From the NCBI RefSeq assembly GCF_000757385.1, contig NZ_JRHH01000002.1:1-64000 (forward strand): DNA of 64,000 bases, in the 5' to 3' direction. Position numbers and translations under genes: made by a program. Position 1 is the first letter of the stretch, and each line of letters begins with the position of its first letter. Under the pieces are notes generated by a model. It searched no databases and was not told the origin of the DNA. It saw only the letters and a program-made list of their open reading frames with translations. Source of the DNA: Flavobacterium aquatile LMG 4008 = ATCC 11947. Lineage in GTDB: Bacteria; Bacteroidota; Bacteroidia; Flavobacteriales; Flavobacteriaceae. Of this stretch, positions 40,614 through 48,755 are shown piece after piece.

Positions 40614-41405
40614 ATGAAAAAATGTATCATTTTATTTCTAATTTTTACTCTTGGGATTAATGCTCAAGAAAAACTCAATGTCTATTTTGATTTTGATAAG
40701 CATAATCTAAACGAACAAGCAATAAAAACAATAAATACCTGGATTGCTGAAGGGAAAAATTATCAAGTAACAAAGTTGTATGGTTTTTGTGATTGGAAAG
40801 GAACCAACTCCTATAATGATACATTAGCTTTAAAACGTGTTAATGAAGTTTATAATTTCTTGATAGAAAGCGAAGTTGATGTTGTAAAGAATATCGAAAT
40901 TCGCGGATTTGGAGAAGATTTTAAACAGTCAAAAATACAAGATGAGAATAGGCGAGTAACAATAATATTTAAAGAAAAATCGTCTGTAGCAGTTACAGAA
41001 AATAATATTGAACTAGAAAAAAATAAATTCACCGAAAAAATTAAGTCGGCTAAGAAAGGCGATTTATTAAAACTTGATAATATTTATTTTTACAATAACT
41101 CTGCTAAAGTAGTTCCTAAATCTGAGTCTATTCTATATGAACTTCTGTGTGTAATGGTCGATAATCCTAATTTAAAAATAGAAATCCAAGGACACATTTG
41201 TTGCAAAAGACCAACTGAACCTGAAGTGATATCTACAGCACGAGCGCGAGCAGTTTATAATTATCTTATTCGAAATAAAATTGATAGAACTCGCATGACA
41301 TTTAAAGGCTATGGCGTGTCAAGACCAATTCATCCAATACCAGAAAAAAACGCTTTAGAAGAAGATGACAACCGAAGAGTTGAAATTTTAGTGATTGAAA
41401 GGTGA
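40614..41405 (+). CDS. Periplasmic protein with two OmpA-like domains, second copy
   Basis: A 263-aa paralogue of the previous gene, 3 bp downstream. Signal peptide to GINAQ (about residue 18). First OmpA-like domain about 20-125 (VYFDFDKHNLNEQAIKTINT, GFCDWKGTNSYNDTLALKRV, ENRRVTIIF) and second about 150-263 (YFYNNSAKVVPKSESILYEL, IQGHICCKRPTEPEVISTARARAV, FKGYGVSRPIHPIPE, DNRRVEILV). The GHICC motif is kept. Both proteins share order and spacing and arose by tandem duplication. Co-transcription is near certain. Confidence 0.8.
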   Translation: MKKCIILFLIFTLGINAQEKLNVYFDFDKHNLNEQAIKTINTWIAEGKNYQVTKLYGFCDWKGTNSYNDTLALKRVNEVYNFLIESEVDVVKNIEIRGFGEDFKQSKIQDENRRVTIIFKEKSSVAVTENNIELEKNKFTEKIKSAKKGDLLKLDNIYFYNNSAKVVPKSESILYELLCVMVDNPNLKIEIQGHICCKRPTEPEVISTARARAVYNYLIRNKIDRTRMTFKGYGVSRPIHPIPEKNALEEDDNRRVEILVIER

Positions 41406-41746
41406 TTTTAATTTCCTTAAAATCAACGCTTTAGCTTTAATGAAATTATCTAAAATACGTATTTTTACGTAGTGATATATTACTTTTATGGGTAAAATTC
41501 TTATATTTTTGTGAATTTGATGTATTTTGGCGACTATAAATATTATGTATCGAAAATATTCACATTTTTTATAAATTTAATTCATTACTTACATTTACTT
41601 AACAATACTTGTTGTAGTTTTGTGTAGTTCAAGTTCTACAAAAAGACGTCGTTGTGGGATTGAATTTTAAAATTTAGTTTAATTTTATTTTTTCCCAAAT
41701 CTAAAACACTAACCTCATTTTAATCATTTACCAAATTATTTAAATT
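41406..41746 (+). promoter_or_regulatory. csgA: Upstream region of csgA
   Basis: A 341-bp gap without a gene. A hairpin TGATTTTAA/TTAAAATCA (41403-41425) overlaps the stop of the OmpA gene. Two TACGTA palindromes (41456-41461 and 41466-41471) stand 10 bp apart, one helical turn. TAGTTTTG at 41615-41622 is a -7 match, within a loose inverted repeat (41619-41644). This suggests that csgA has its own regulated promoter with a leader of about 100 nt. Confidence 0.5.
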
Positions 41747-42835
41747 ATGAAAAATGTGTTTTTAAGCATCTCAATGATGCTAGCTACAACGGTAGCTCTT
41801 GCTCAGGCAAATTCAAGTAGTGTTTCACAGTCTGGAACTTCAAACAGTTCTAATGTGCTACAAGTAGGAAGTTCTAACAACTCAGCGGTTACTCAAGCTG
41901 GTGCAGTTGGTCCATTAAGTGGATTATCAAATTTAGCTGATGTTGACCAAGCTGGTGTTGACAATGAGTCTTTAGTTAACCAAAATGGAGATTTCAATCA
42001 AGGTTTTGTTGAACAAGACGGTGATTTAAACGACGCTACAATTGATCAAGGTGTTGGTAATGCAGAAGGAAACTATGCAACTACTACTCAAACAGGAGAC
42101 AGTAACGTTTCTATGCAAAAACAAAGATTTGACAACAATGATGCTTACATTACTCAAACAGGTGATCGTAATGATGCATTGCAAGATCAAAGTTCAGGAC
42201 CAAATGGATCTGCAGGTAACTATGCATTAGCATCTCAACTTGGCGATGACAATCAATCTATCCAAAGACAAAATGGAAGTTTGAATGATGCTCGTGTATT
42301 CCAAGTAGGTACAGATCATTGGGCAAGACAACGTCAAACAGGTGACTCTAACGACGCTATTGCTTACCAAGGAAAATCTGGAAACAGTTCTGATCAATGG
42401 CAAATTGGTAATAGCAACTACGCATTAGCTTATCAAAATGATGTTAACAATGGTGGTGATAATACTTCTATGCAAACTCAAACTGGTGATAGCAACAATG
42501 CAATTGTTGATCAAGGATTAGGAACTCCAGATACAACAAACAGTTTAGCTGTTCAAGTTCAATCAGGAGATTTTAACTCTGCTTATGCTGAACAAAATGG
42601 TGACATGAACGATTCTTACCAATCTCAAGTTGGTGATGGAAACTTAGCTAACCATAATCAAACAGGAGACTTGAATCAAGCAGACACTTTACAAAGTGGT
42701 GATGATCATGATTCATTTATAACTCAAAATGGTAATGGAAACGGTGCGTTAACAACACAAACTGGTAATTTACATTTAAGTACTGTAACTCAAAACGGTA
42801 ACATGAACATGTCTACTGTTACACAATCAAACTAA
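41747..42835 (+). CDS. csgA: Major curlin-like amyloid subunit (CsgA-like)
   Basis: A 362-aa secreted protein. After a signal peptide (cleaved after VALAQ, about residue 20) it consists of 28 units of 11 residues starting with Gln, pattern QxGxxNxxxxx, with insertions in units 3, 7, 11, 18 and 20. Asn, Gln, Gly, Ser and Asp dominate and no Cys occurs in the mature part. Two units equal one strand-turn-strand curlin repeat of 22. It would be exported through CsgG and polymerise as beta-sheet fibre on the cell surface. It is about twice the size of E. coli CsgA and is rich in Gly-Asp. Position before csgB-E-F-G confirms the call. Confidence 0.88.
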   Translation: MKNVFLSISMMLATTVALAQANSSSVSQSGTSNSSNVLQVGSSNNSAVTQAGAVGPLSGLSNLADVDQAGVDNESLVNQNGDFNQGFVEQDGDLNDATIDQGVGNAEGNYATTTQTGDSNVSMQKQRFDNNDAYITQTGDRNDALQDQSSGPNGSAGNYALASQLGDDNQSIQRQNGSLNDARVFQVGTDHWARQRQTGDSNDAIAYQGKSGNSSDQWQIGNSNYALAYQNDVNNGGDNTSMQTQTGDSNNAIVDQGLGTPDTTNSLAVQVQSGDFNSAYAEQNGDMNDSYQSQVGDGNLANHNQTGDLNQADTLQSGDDHDSFITQNGNGNGALTTQTGNLHLSTVTQNGNMNMSTVTQSN

Positions 42836-42851
42836 ATTTTAAATATAGAGT

Positions 42852-42878
42852 AAGGCAGTTTTCTTTTAAAGCTGCCTT
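42852..42878 (+). terminator. csgA-csgB intergenic hairpin (possible attenuator)
   Basis: AAGGCAGTTTT (42852-42862) pairs with AAAGCTGCCTT (42868-42878), followed by GCTTTATT rather than a firm T-run. A leaky terminator or RNA-stabilising hairpin would yield more csgA than downstream message, as expected for a major subunit. Confidence 0.55.
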
Positions 42879-42892
42879 GCTTTATTAATAAT

Positions 42893-43408
42893 ATGAAAAT
42901 TATGAAAACCAAATTTTTATCGGGTATTATTTTATTATTTTCATTAGGAACTTGTTTTGCTCAAGAGGAGCAGGATGAGTTTTCTTCCGTTTTTAGTAAT
43001 AAGCAAAATTCATTACTTACACTTTCTAAATTTTCTACATTAGAAAATAATAATGCTGTAAATACTACTACTCAAAACGCAGTTTTTATTCAACAAATTG
43101 GCGATAATAATCAAGCTAGAACAACTATCAACTCGTCTAATTCTAATGTAAATCTTAACCAAAATGGTTCTGATAATTTTATTTTTTTAGATAAAACTGC
43201 CAATCAAATTAATCAGTTTGTACTGCAGCAAGGTTCTAACAATAATGTAATTGATTTTAATTTGTCAACAAATAGTTCAATCAACTCTAATTTTACCCAA
43301 ACAGGAAATAATTTAAATATTGTCAATATTGGAGCTAATAGTATTTCTAAAGATTTAACTATAAACCAAACAGGAAATGCAGGTTCGGTTATAATTCTCA
43401 ATAAATAA
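42893..43408 (+). CDS. csgB: Minor curlin-like subunit (CsgB-like nucleator)
   Basis: A 171-aa secreted protein with signal peptide (after GTCFAQ, about residue 24) and a 45-residue non-repetitive N-terminus. Four repeats of 22, 22, 24 and 23 residues follow, each starting Q-x-G-x-x-N, then a short fifth. This is the true curlin period, unlike the 11-residue units of csgA. In E. coli CsgB is the surface nucleator for CsgA, so that is the likely role. An ATG three codons downstream (42902) is also possible. Confidence 0.8.
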   Translation: MKIMKTKFLSGIILLFSLGTCFAQEEQDEFSSVFSNKQNSLLTLSKFSTLENNNAVNTTTQNAVFIQQIGDNNQARTTINSSNSNVNLNQNGSDNFIFLDKTANQINQFVLQQGSNNNVIDFNLSTNSSINSNFTQTGNNLNIVNIGANSISKDLTINQTGNAGSVIILNK

Positions 43409-43411
43409 ATC

Positions 43412-44134
43412 ATGAAAAAAATCCTCCTTTTTATCTATTTAATTTTACCTTTTGTAGCTTTATCACAAACGATGAATAAAGAAGTAAAAGCTAAAATTGA
43501 AGTGAGCTATACTGAAGATTTGATTTTGATTAAAGGAACTGCCGAAAATTTAACTGATGTTTACAAATCAATTTCATACAAATTATCGGTAATTAAAAAC
43601 GGTAATAATGGCGGTAATAAATCTACCAATGCACAATCTGGTAGAGAAACATTGGAAGCAAATCAAATTAAAGATTTATCTAAAACTCAAATTAATAAAA
43701 GCAAAGACGATGAAATAATATTGTTATTGTTACTTTTTGACGAAAAGGGAAATATCATCGGTAAAGATCGAATTGTAATAGGCGAAAAAAAAAAGACTTT
43801 AGAAATTAAAGAAGTACCAGAAGATGGTTTAGAGCTAACCGGACTAGTATTTGACGAAACAAAAACCAAATTTGGCAAAGACTTCTACGACTTATTTTAT
43901 ACCGAATATGGTAAAATAAATAAGAAAGCCAATAAAATTGTTAAACTTACTGAAGAATTAACAATAGGTAGAAATACAAAAATGACTATATTTGTTGATA
44001 CAGATATGATTTCGGAGTTTATTATTAAGCCAGATGAAGACTATCTGACTTATATGGCTCAGGAATCTGCTAATGCCGTTTTTAAACATTTTAAAAATTT
44101 AGAACGTCAAAGTGAACAAATAATTAGGTATTAA
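43412..44134 (+). CDS. csgE: CsgE with N-terminal CsgH-like domain
   Basis: A 240-aa periplasmic protein: signal peptide (after VALSQ), then about 20-125 an immunoglobulin-like CsgC/CsgH-type domain (KAKIEVSYTEDLILIKGTAEN, STNAQSGRETLEANQIKDLS), then about 138-240 the CsgE domain (LVFDETKTKFGKDFYDLFYTEYGK, TIFVDTDMISEFIIKPDEDY). CsgC/CsgH proteins prevent early amyloid growth and CsgE guides subunits to the CsgG pore, so the fusion puts a chaperone and a gate adaptor into one chain. It starts 3 bp after csgB. Confidence 0.82.
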   Translation: MKKILLFIYLILPFVALSQTMNKEVKAKIEVSYTEDLILIKGTAENLTDVYKSISYKLSVIKNGNNGGNKSTNAQSGRETLEANQIKDLSKTQINKSKDDEIILLLLLFDEKGNIIGKDRIVIGEKKKTLEIKEVPEDGLELTGLVFDETKTKFGKDFYDLFYTEYGKINKKANKIVKLTEELTIGRNTKMTIFVDTDMISEFIIKPDEDYLTYMAQESANAVFKHFKNLERQSEQIIRY

Positions 44135-44137
44135 ATT

Positions 44138-44539
44138 ATGAAAAAATTATTACTTCTTTTTTTTCTTTTTATTTCTGGTTTTTCATTTGCACAAGAATTA
44201 GTTTATAAACCAAGAAATCCCGCTTTTGGTGGCGATACATTCAATTATCAATGGCTATTGAGTTCTGCCGAATCTCAAAATTTATACAAAGATAAAGCTG
44301 CTGCAAAAGATGAACGCTCAGAGATTGAACGATTCACAGAAAATCTTAATGCACAATTATTAAATCAAGTTTCTCGATCTTTATTTACCCAACAATTTGG
44401 TGAAGAAGGAATATCCGAAGGAAATTATGTTTTTGGAAGTCTTTCTGTAGAAGTTTATCAATCTACAGGAGGTTTAACAATTAATATTTTAGATACCGTC
44501 ACTGGCGAAGAGACTCAAGTTATTATCCCAAATCCATAA
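44138..44539 (+). CDS. csgF: Curli assembly protein CsgF
   Basis: A 133-aa exported protein. Signal peptide to SFAQ (about residue 18), followed by ELVYKPRNPAFGGDTFNYQWLLSSAESQN; this N-terminal strand is the part that docks into the CsgG pore in the known complex. The remainder, with VFGSLSVEVYQST and a beta-rich end, is canonical. It works at the cell surface in coupling secretion to nucleation. Start 3 bp after csgE, stop 3 bp before csgG. Confidence 0.92.
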   Translation: MKKLLLLFFLFISGFSFAQELVYKPRNPAFGGDTFNYQWLLSSAESQNLYKDKAAAKDERSEIERFTENLNAQLLNQVSRSLFTQQFGEEGISEGNYVFGSLSVEVYQSTGGLTINILDTVTGEETQVIIPNP

Positions 44540-44542
44540 TAA

Positions 44543-45898
44543 ATGAAGTTATTAAAAATTACAAGCCTATTAGTAGTTTTTCTATTTACAAGTTGCGGAG
44601 CCTATTTTAATCAACCTGTTGATGTTGAGAAAGCAACTTTAGGCGAAGCTACTAGTGCTACTAAATTGCTAAAAAATCTTCCGAGTCCAAAAGATAAAGT
44701 TGTAGTTGGCGTTTATAAATTTAGAGATCAAACTGGGCAATATAAAGCGCTTGAAACTGGAAGTACCTTTAGTACAGCGGTTACTCAAGGCGCAAGTTCT
44801 ATTTTAATTAAAGCATTAGAAGATTCTAAATGGTTCATTCCTATTGAAAGAGAAAATCTAGGAAACTTACTTAACGAACGTAATATTATTCGTTCTACAA
44901 GACAAGAATATCTTAAAAATGCTAATCCGAATGATACACAACTCACACCACTTTTATACGCAGGAGTTTTAATTGAAGGCGGAATTGTATCGTACGATAG
45001 CAATATTATAACCGGAGGTTTTGGTGCTCGATATTTTGGAGCAGGTTCATCAACTAGATACAGACAAGATCGTATATCAATTTATTTACGATTGGTTTCT
45101 ACTTCAAATGGTGAAATTCTAAAAACAGTTTATGTTTCTAAAACGATACTGTCGCAAGCAATTGACGCCAGTTTATTTAGATATGTTAGTTTCAAACGAT
45201 TGTTAGAGGTGGAAACTGGTTTTACCAAAAACGAACCAGTACATCTTGCGGTTACAGAAGCGATTGAAAAAGGTGTAGAATCTCTAGTTATTGAAGGAAT
45301 TCAAGACGGAATTTGGAAAACTACTGCCGATAAAGAAACTATGGATAAAGTATATGCAAAGTATTCTGTTGAAGAAACCGATGCCGATGCTGCACTTCTT
45401 TACGGAAGAACAACCAATAAAATCAGAAAAAAATACGGAGTAGATTTTGCTTCTGGTGTAACTTACATCGATAGCGATTATGAAAATCCACAAGCAAGAC
45501 ATTTTGTGCGAGCAAGTGGTAAAGTTGCTTTGAGTCCTTATTTTAATTTTTCTGCCTCATTACAACTTTTTGGTCTATCAAATAAAGATAAATTTGACGA
45601 CAGTTACGGCTCATTTGACATTAATACCGAATTTTTTCTACTTCCAAAAGACAAGCTAACTCCTTATTTTTATGGTGGTTTTGGTGCAGCTGGAACTTCG
45701 TATGTACTAAAATATCATATGAAAACGCAATTCGGATTTGGACTAGAATATCTATTTGCTAAAAATGCTGGTGTACGTGTTTTTGGAGAACAAAATGTAA
45801 CTTTTTCCGATGAGATAGATTACATTTCAGCAGGTAAATTAAATGATAATTACTGGCGAGCAGGAATCGGATTTGTGTATTACTTCGGAAAAAAATAA
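44543..45898 (+). CDS. csgG: Curli secretion pore CsgG with C-terminal barrel-like domain
   Basis: A 451-aa lipoprotein. Lipobox LFTSC (Cys about 18). Residues 18 to about 275 are the CsgG domain (KVVVGVYKFRDQTGQYK, WFIPIERENLGNLLNERNIIR, VLIEGGIVSYDSNIITGGFGAR). It forms the outer-membrane export pore (9-fold in E. coli). E. coli CsgG is 277 aa; here about 165 residues are added. This extra part (about 290-451) alternates hydrophobic strands (FNFSASLQLFGL, TPYFYGGFGAAGTSY, YWRAGIGFVYYFGKK) and ends like a beta-barrel. Such fusions occur, from memory, in other Bacteroidota. Confidence 0.9.
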   Translation: MKLLKITSLLVVFLFTSCGAYFNQPVDVEKATLGEATSATKLLKNLPSPKDKVVVGVYKFRDQTGQYKALETGSTFSTAVTQGASSILIKALEDSKWFIPIERENLGNLLNERNIIRSTRQEYLKNANPNDTQLTPLLYAGVLIEGGIVSYDSNIITGGFGARYFGAGSSTRYRQDRISIYLRLVSTSNGEILKTVYVSKTILSQAIDASLFRYVSFKRLLEVETGFTKNEPVHLAVTEAIEKGVESLVIEGIQDGIWKTTADKETMDKVYAKYSVEETDADAALLYGRTTNKIRKKYGVDFASGVTYIDSDYENPQARHFVRASGKVALSPYFNFSASLQLFGLSNKDKFDDSYGSFDINTEFFLLPKDKLTPYFYGGFGAAGTSYVLKYHMKTQFGFGLEYLFAKNAGVRVFGEQNVTFSDEIDYISAGKLNDNYWRAGIGFVYYFGKK

Positions 45899-45910
45899 AA
45901 AGGCATTGTT

Positions 45911-47398
45911 ATGAATCAACTATTAAAATATACCACATTTGTTTTACTAATTTTCCTATTTTCTTGTAGCGAAGAAAAACTAGGCGATGATGGTAAAGGT
46001 TCCATAAAAGGAAAAGTCGTAAAAGAAGACACCTTCGAGCCTCTCGAAAATGTAAGAATTTCTTCAAGTCCAAACTCAAGTATCGTTTTCACAGATGCCG
46101 AAGGAAATTTCCAAATTAACGATATTCCAGCTGGTGATTACTCTTTTGAAGCTAGAAAAGATGGTTACATTGCGAAATTCGAAGCAGTAACAGTAATTAC
46201 AGATACCGAAGTAGAAATTGTGTATGAACTTAAAGTCTCTACAGCTGGTAATATGCCACCATCAATTCCGGTTTTAACTTCTCCAGCTGATAATGCAACC
46301 AATCAAAACCTAACTGTAGATTTGACTTGGACAGTTACCGATGCTGACGAAGAAGACGAATTGACATCGACCGTGATTTTAAGAAACGACGTTACCGACG
46401 AAGTTGTAACTTTTGAAGATTTAACAGCAACAACTTTAACATTAACCGATTTAACTTTTAGTACAAAATACATCTGGCAAGTAGTAGTTTCTGACGGAAT
46501 TAACGATCCAGTTTACAGTCCGATTCGCTCTTTTAGAACTAAAAATTTCCCGGATGCACGTTTTTTATTCAGCAAAAAAATAGAATCTAATAGCGTGATT
46601 TATACCGCAGATGATGCTGGAAATCAACTGCAACTCACTTCTTCTGCTAAAAATAGTTTCCGACCTGTAAAGAATTTACAGTCGGGCAAAATTGCTTTTA
46701 TACAATCGGACGGTTCTCAAAATCATATTTATACAATGAATTATGATGGTTCGGGCTTGTTTAAAGTAACCAATACAGTTCCAATTGCAGCATTCAATTT
46801 TGATTATGCTAAGTTCGCTTGGAAAACCAATGGTTCTCAAATAATCTATCCAAATTTTAATAAATTGTATATTATTAATGCTGATGGTTCGGGTTTAACC
46901 CAAATATATCAAACCCCAAACGGTAAATTCATAACCGAATGTGATTGGAGTTATGACGGATCGGTAATTGCATTAAAAGTCAATGATAGCAATGGTTACA
47001 ATGTCGAACTATATACCATAAATCCATTTGGCGCTGTTTTAAACAATGTTATTTCAGGAATAAACGGAGCAATTAACGGAATTCACCTTTCGGCAAATAA
47101 CCAACGCATTGTTTTTTGTCGTGACATAACAGGATTTGAAAACGCAAATTACCGACAATTGGATTCACGAATTTACATGCATAATTTTGTAACTGGTTTA
47201 ACCACAGAAGTTCCTGTAGAAAAACCATCTGGATTTAATGATTTAGACGTCAGATTTTCTCCTAACGAAGCCGATTTAATTTTTATCTCAACATCCAACG
47301 ATGGAATTTCGCAAAGGATGATTAAAAAGTTTACGGTTGGTTTACTAAATTCAAGAGTCAATTTGTTCAATGATGCCGTAATGGTCGATTGGAAATAA
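45911..47398 (+). CDS. Lipoprotein with carboxypeptidase-like, Fn3-like and beta-propeller domains
   Basis: A 495-aa lipoprotein, last gene of the curli operon (12 bp after csgG). Lipobox LFSC (Cys about 19), a carboxypeptidase-regulatory-like domain at about 30-110 (GSIKGKVVKEDTFEPLENVRIS), an Fn3-like domain at about 118-212 (PVLTSPADNATNQNLTVDLTW) and a TolB/WD40-like propeller at about 215-490 (repeated NxxxG.IYxxxxDGSGL units). Such proteins often bind cell-surface or wall partners. Function with curli is suggested only by operon position. Confidence 0.75.
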   Translation: MNQLLKYTTFVLLIFLFSCSEEKLGDDGKGSIKGKVVKEDTFEPLENVRISSSPNSSIVFTDAEGNFQINDIPAGDYSFEARKDGYIAKFEAVTVITDTEVEIVYELKVSTAGNMPPSIPVLTSPADNATNQNLTVDLTWTVTDADEEDELTSTVILRNDVTDEVVTFEDLTATTLTLTDLTFSTKYIWQVVVSDGINDPVYSPIRSFRTKNFPDARFLFSKKIESNSVIYTADDAGNQLQLTSSAKNSFRPVKNLQSGKIAFIQSDGSQNHIYTMNYDGSGLFKVTNTVPIAAFNFDYAKFAWKTNGSQIIYPNFNKLYIINADGSGLTQIYQTPNGKFITECDWSYDGSVIALKVNDSNGYNVELYTINPFGAVLNNVISGINGAINGIHLSANNQRIVFCRDITGFENANYRQLDSRIYMHNFVTGLTTEVPVEKPSGFNDLDVRFSPNEADLIFISTSNDGISQRMIKKFTVGLLNSRVNLFNDAVMVDWK

Positions 47399-47458
47399 AT
47401 AATTATCAAAACTTTAAAAAATACTAATTTGTAGTTCTTTATTCGAAATTCAAATTAC

Positions 47459-47466
47459 TATCTTTG
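47459..47466 (+). promoter_or_regulatory. Promoter -7 element of purM
   Basis: TATCTTTG matches TAnnTTTG, 47 bp upstream of the ATG at 47514. It separates purM from the curli operon, though no terminator is visible between them. Confidence 0.55.
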
Positions 47467-47513
47467 CACCACACAACTAAACTGGAATAAATTTCAGTTC
47501 AACAACGCAAATA

Positions 47514-48692
47514 ATGAGTTCTGATAACAGCCAACGCTATGCAATGCGCGGAGTTTCTGCATCTAAAGAAGATGTTCACAACGCCATCAAAAATATTGAT
47601 AAAGGTTTATTTCCTAAAGCTTTCTGTAAAATTGTTCCCGATTATTTAACCAATGACAAAGAGTATTGTTTAATAATGCATGCCGATGGCGCCGGAACAA
47701 AATCGTCGTTAGCCTACATGTATTGGAAAGAAACTGGTGATATTTCTGTGTGGAAAGGCATCGCTCAAGATGCGTTAATCATGAACATCGACGATTTATT
47801 ATGTGTTGGTGCAACCGATAATATTCTACTTTCATCTACAATCGGAAGAAATAAAAACTTAATTCCTGCCGAAGTAATTTCTGCCATTATCAACGGAACC
47901 GAAGAACTTATTGCTGAGTTAAAAACATTTGGCGTGACCATTCATTCTACTGGCGGAGAAACTGCCGATGTGGGTGATTTAGTGCGAACAATTATCGTAG
48001 ATTCTACTGTAACAGCTAGAATGAAACGCAATAAAGTAATTGATAATGCCAATATAAAACCTGGTGATGTTATTGTAGGATTGGCTTCTTTCGGTCAAGC
48101 CAAATACGAAAAAGATTACAATGGCGGAATGGGAAGCAACGGATTAACGTCGGCAAGACATGATGTTTTTGCTAACTATTTAGCCGATAAATTTCCAGAG
48201 AGTTTTGACAGTTCTGTTCCGAAAGATTTAGTGTATTCTGGTAATGTGAAATTGACCGATGCTGTTGCAAATTCGTCAATCGATGCTGGAAAATTAGTGC
48301 TTTCGCCAACGCGAACGTATGCGCCAATTATCAAATCGATTTTAGATAACTATACTTCAAATGAAATTCATGGAATGGTACATTGTTCTGGTGGAGCACA
48401 AACCAAAGTCTTGCATTTTGTAGATAATGTACACGTTATTAAAGATAATTTATTTCCAGTGCCACCATTATTTCAATTGATTCAAGAGCAATCTAAAACC
48501 GATTGGAAAGAAATGTACCAAGTATTCAATTGTGGTCACAGAATGGAATTATACGTTCCACAAGATATTGCCAATGATATAATTGAAATCTCTAAATCAT
48601 TCGGAGTTGATGCACAAATTGTTGGTAGAGTAGAAGCGAGCGAAACTAAAAAGCTTACTATTACCAGTGAATATGGAGTTTTTGAGTATTAA
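47514..48692 (+). CDS. purM: Phosphoribosylformylglycinamidine cyclo-ligase (AIR synthetase)
   Basis: A 392-aa purine-synthesis enzyme that closes the imidazole ring of AIR from FGAM with ATP. Two halves of the PurM fold are seen: ADGAGTKSSLAYMYWKETGD (active-site loop), STGGETADVGDLVRTIIVDS and GDVIVGLASFGQAKYEKDYNGGMGSNGLT in the first; YAPIIKSILDNY, GMVHCSGGAQTKVLHFVDNV and QVFNCGHRMELYV in the second. The Bacteroidota form is 40-50 residues longer than that of E. coli. No other pur genes nearby. Confidence 0.94.
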   Translation: MSSDNSQRYAMRGVSASKEDVHNAIKNIDKGLFPKAFCKIVPDYLTNDKEYCLIMHADGAGTKSSLAYMYWKETGDISVWKGIAQDALIMNIDDLLCVGATDNILLSSTIGRNKNLIPAEVISAIINGTEELIAELKTFGVTIHSTGGETADVGDLVRTIIVDSTVTARMKRNKVIDNANIKPGDVIVGLASFGQAKYEKDYNGGMGSNGLTSARHDVFANYLADKFPESFDSSVPKDLVYSGNVKLTDAVANSSIDAGKLVLSPTRTYAPIIKSILDNYTSNEIHGMVHCSGGAQTKVLHFVDNVHVIKDNLFPVPPLFQLIQEQSKTDWKEMYQVFNCGHRMELYVPQDIANDIIEISKSFGVDAQIVGRVEASETKKLTITSEYGVFEY

Positions 48693-48755
48693 AATTTTAA
48701 ATAAAAAAACGCAAACTTCAAGTAACAATTTTTTATTTTTCTTGCAAATCTTAGC

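Noticed and set aside
41747..42835. Repeats inside csgA considered as a CRISPR array or DNA satellite
   Set aside because: The period is 33 bp with degenerate DNA but clear protein-level pattern, in one open frame with a signal peptide; no identical DNA repeats or spacers.
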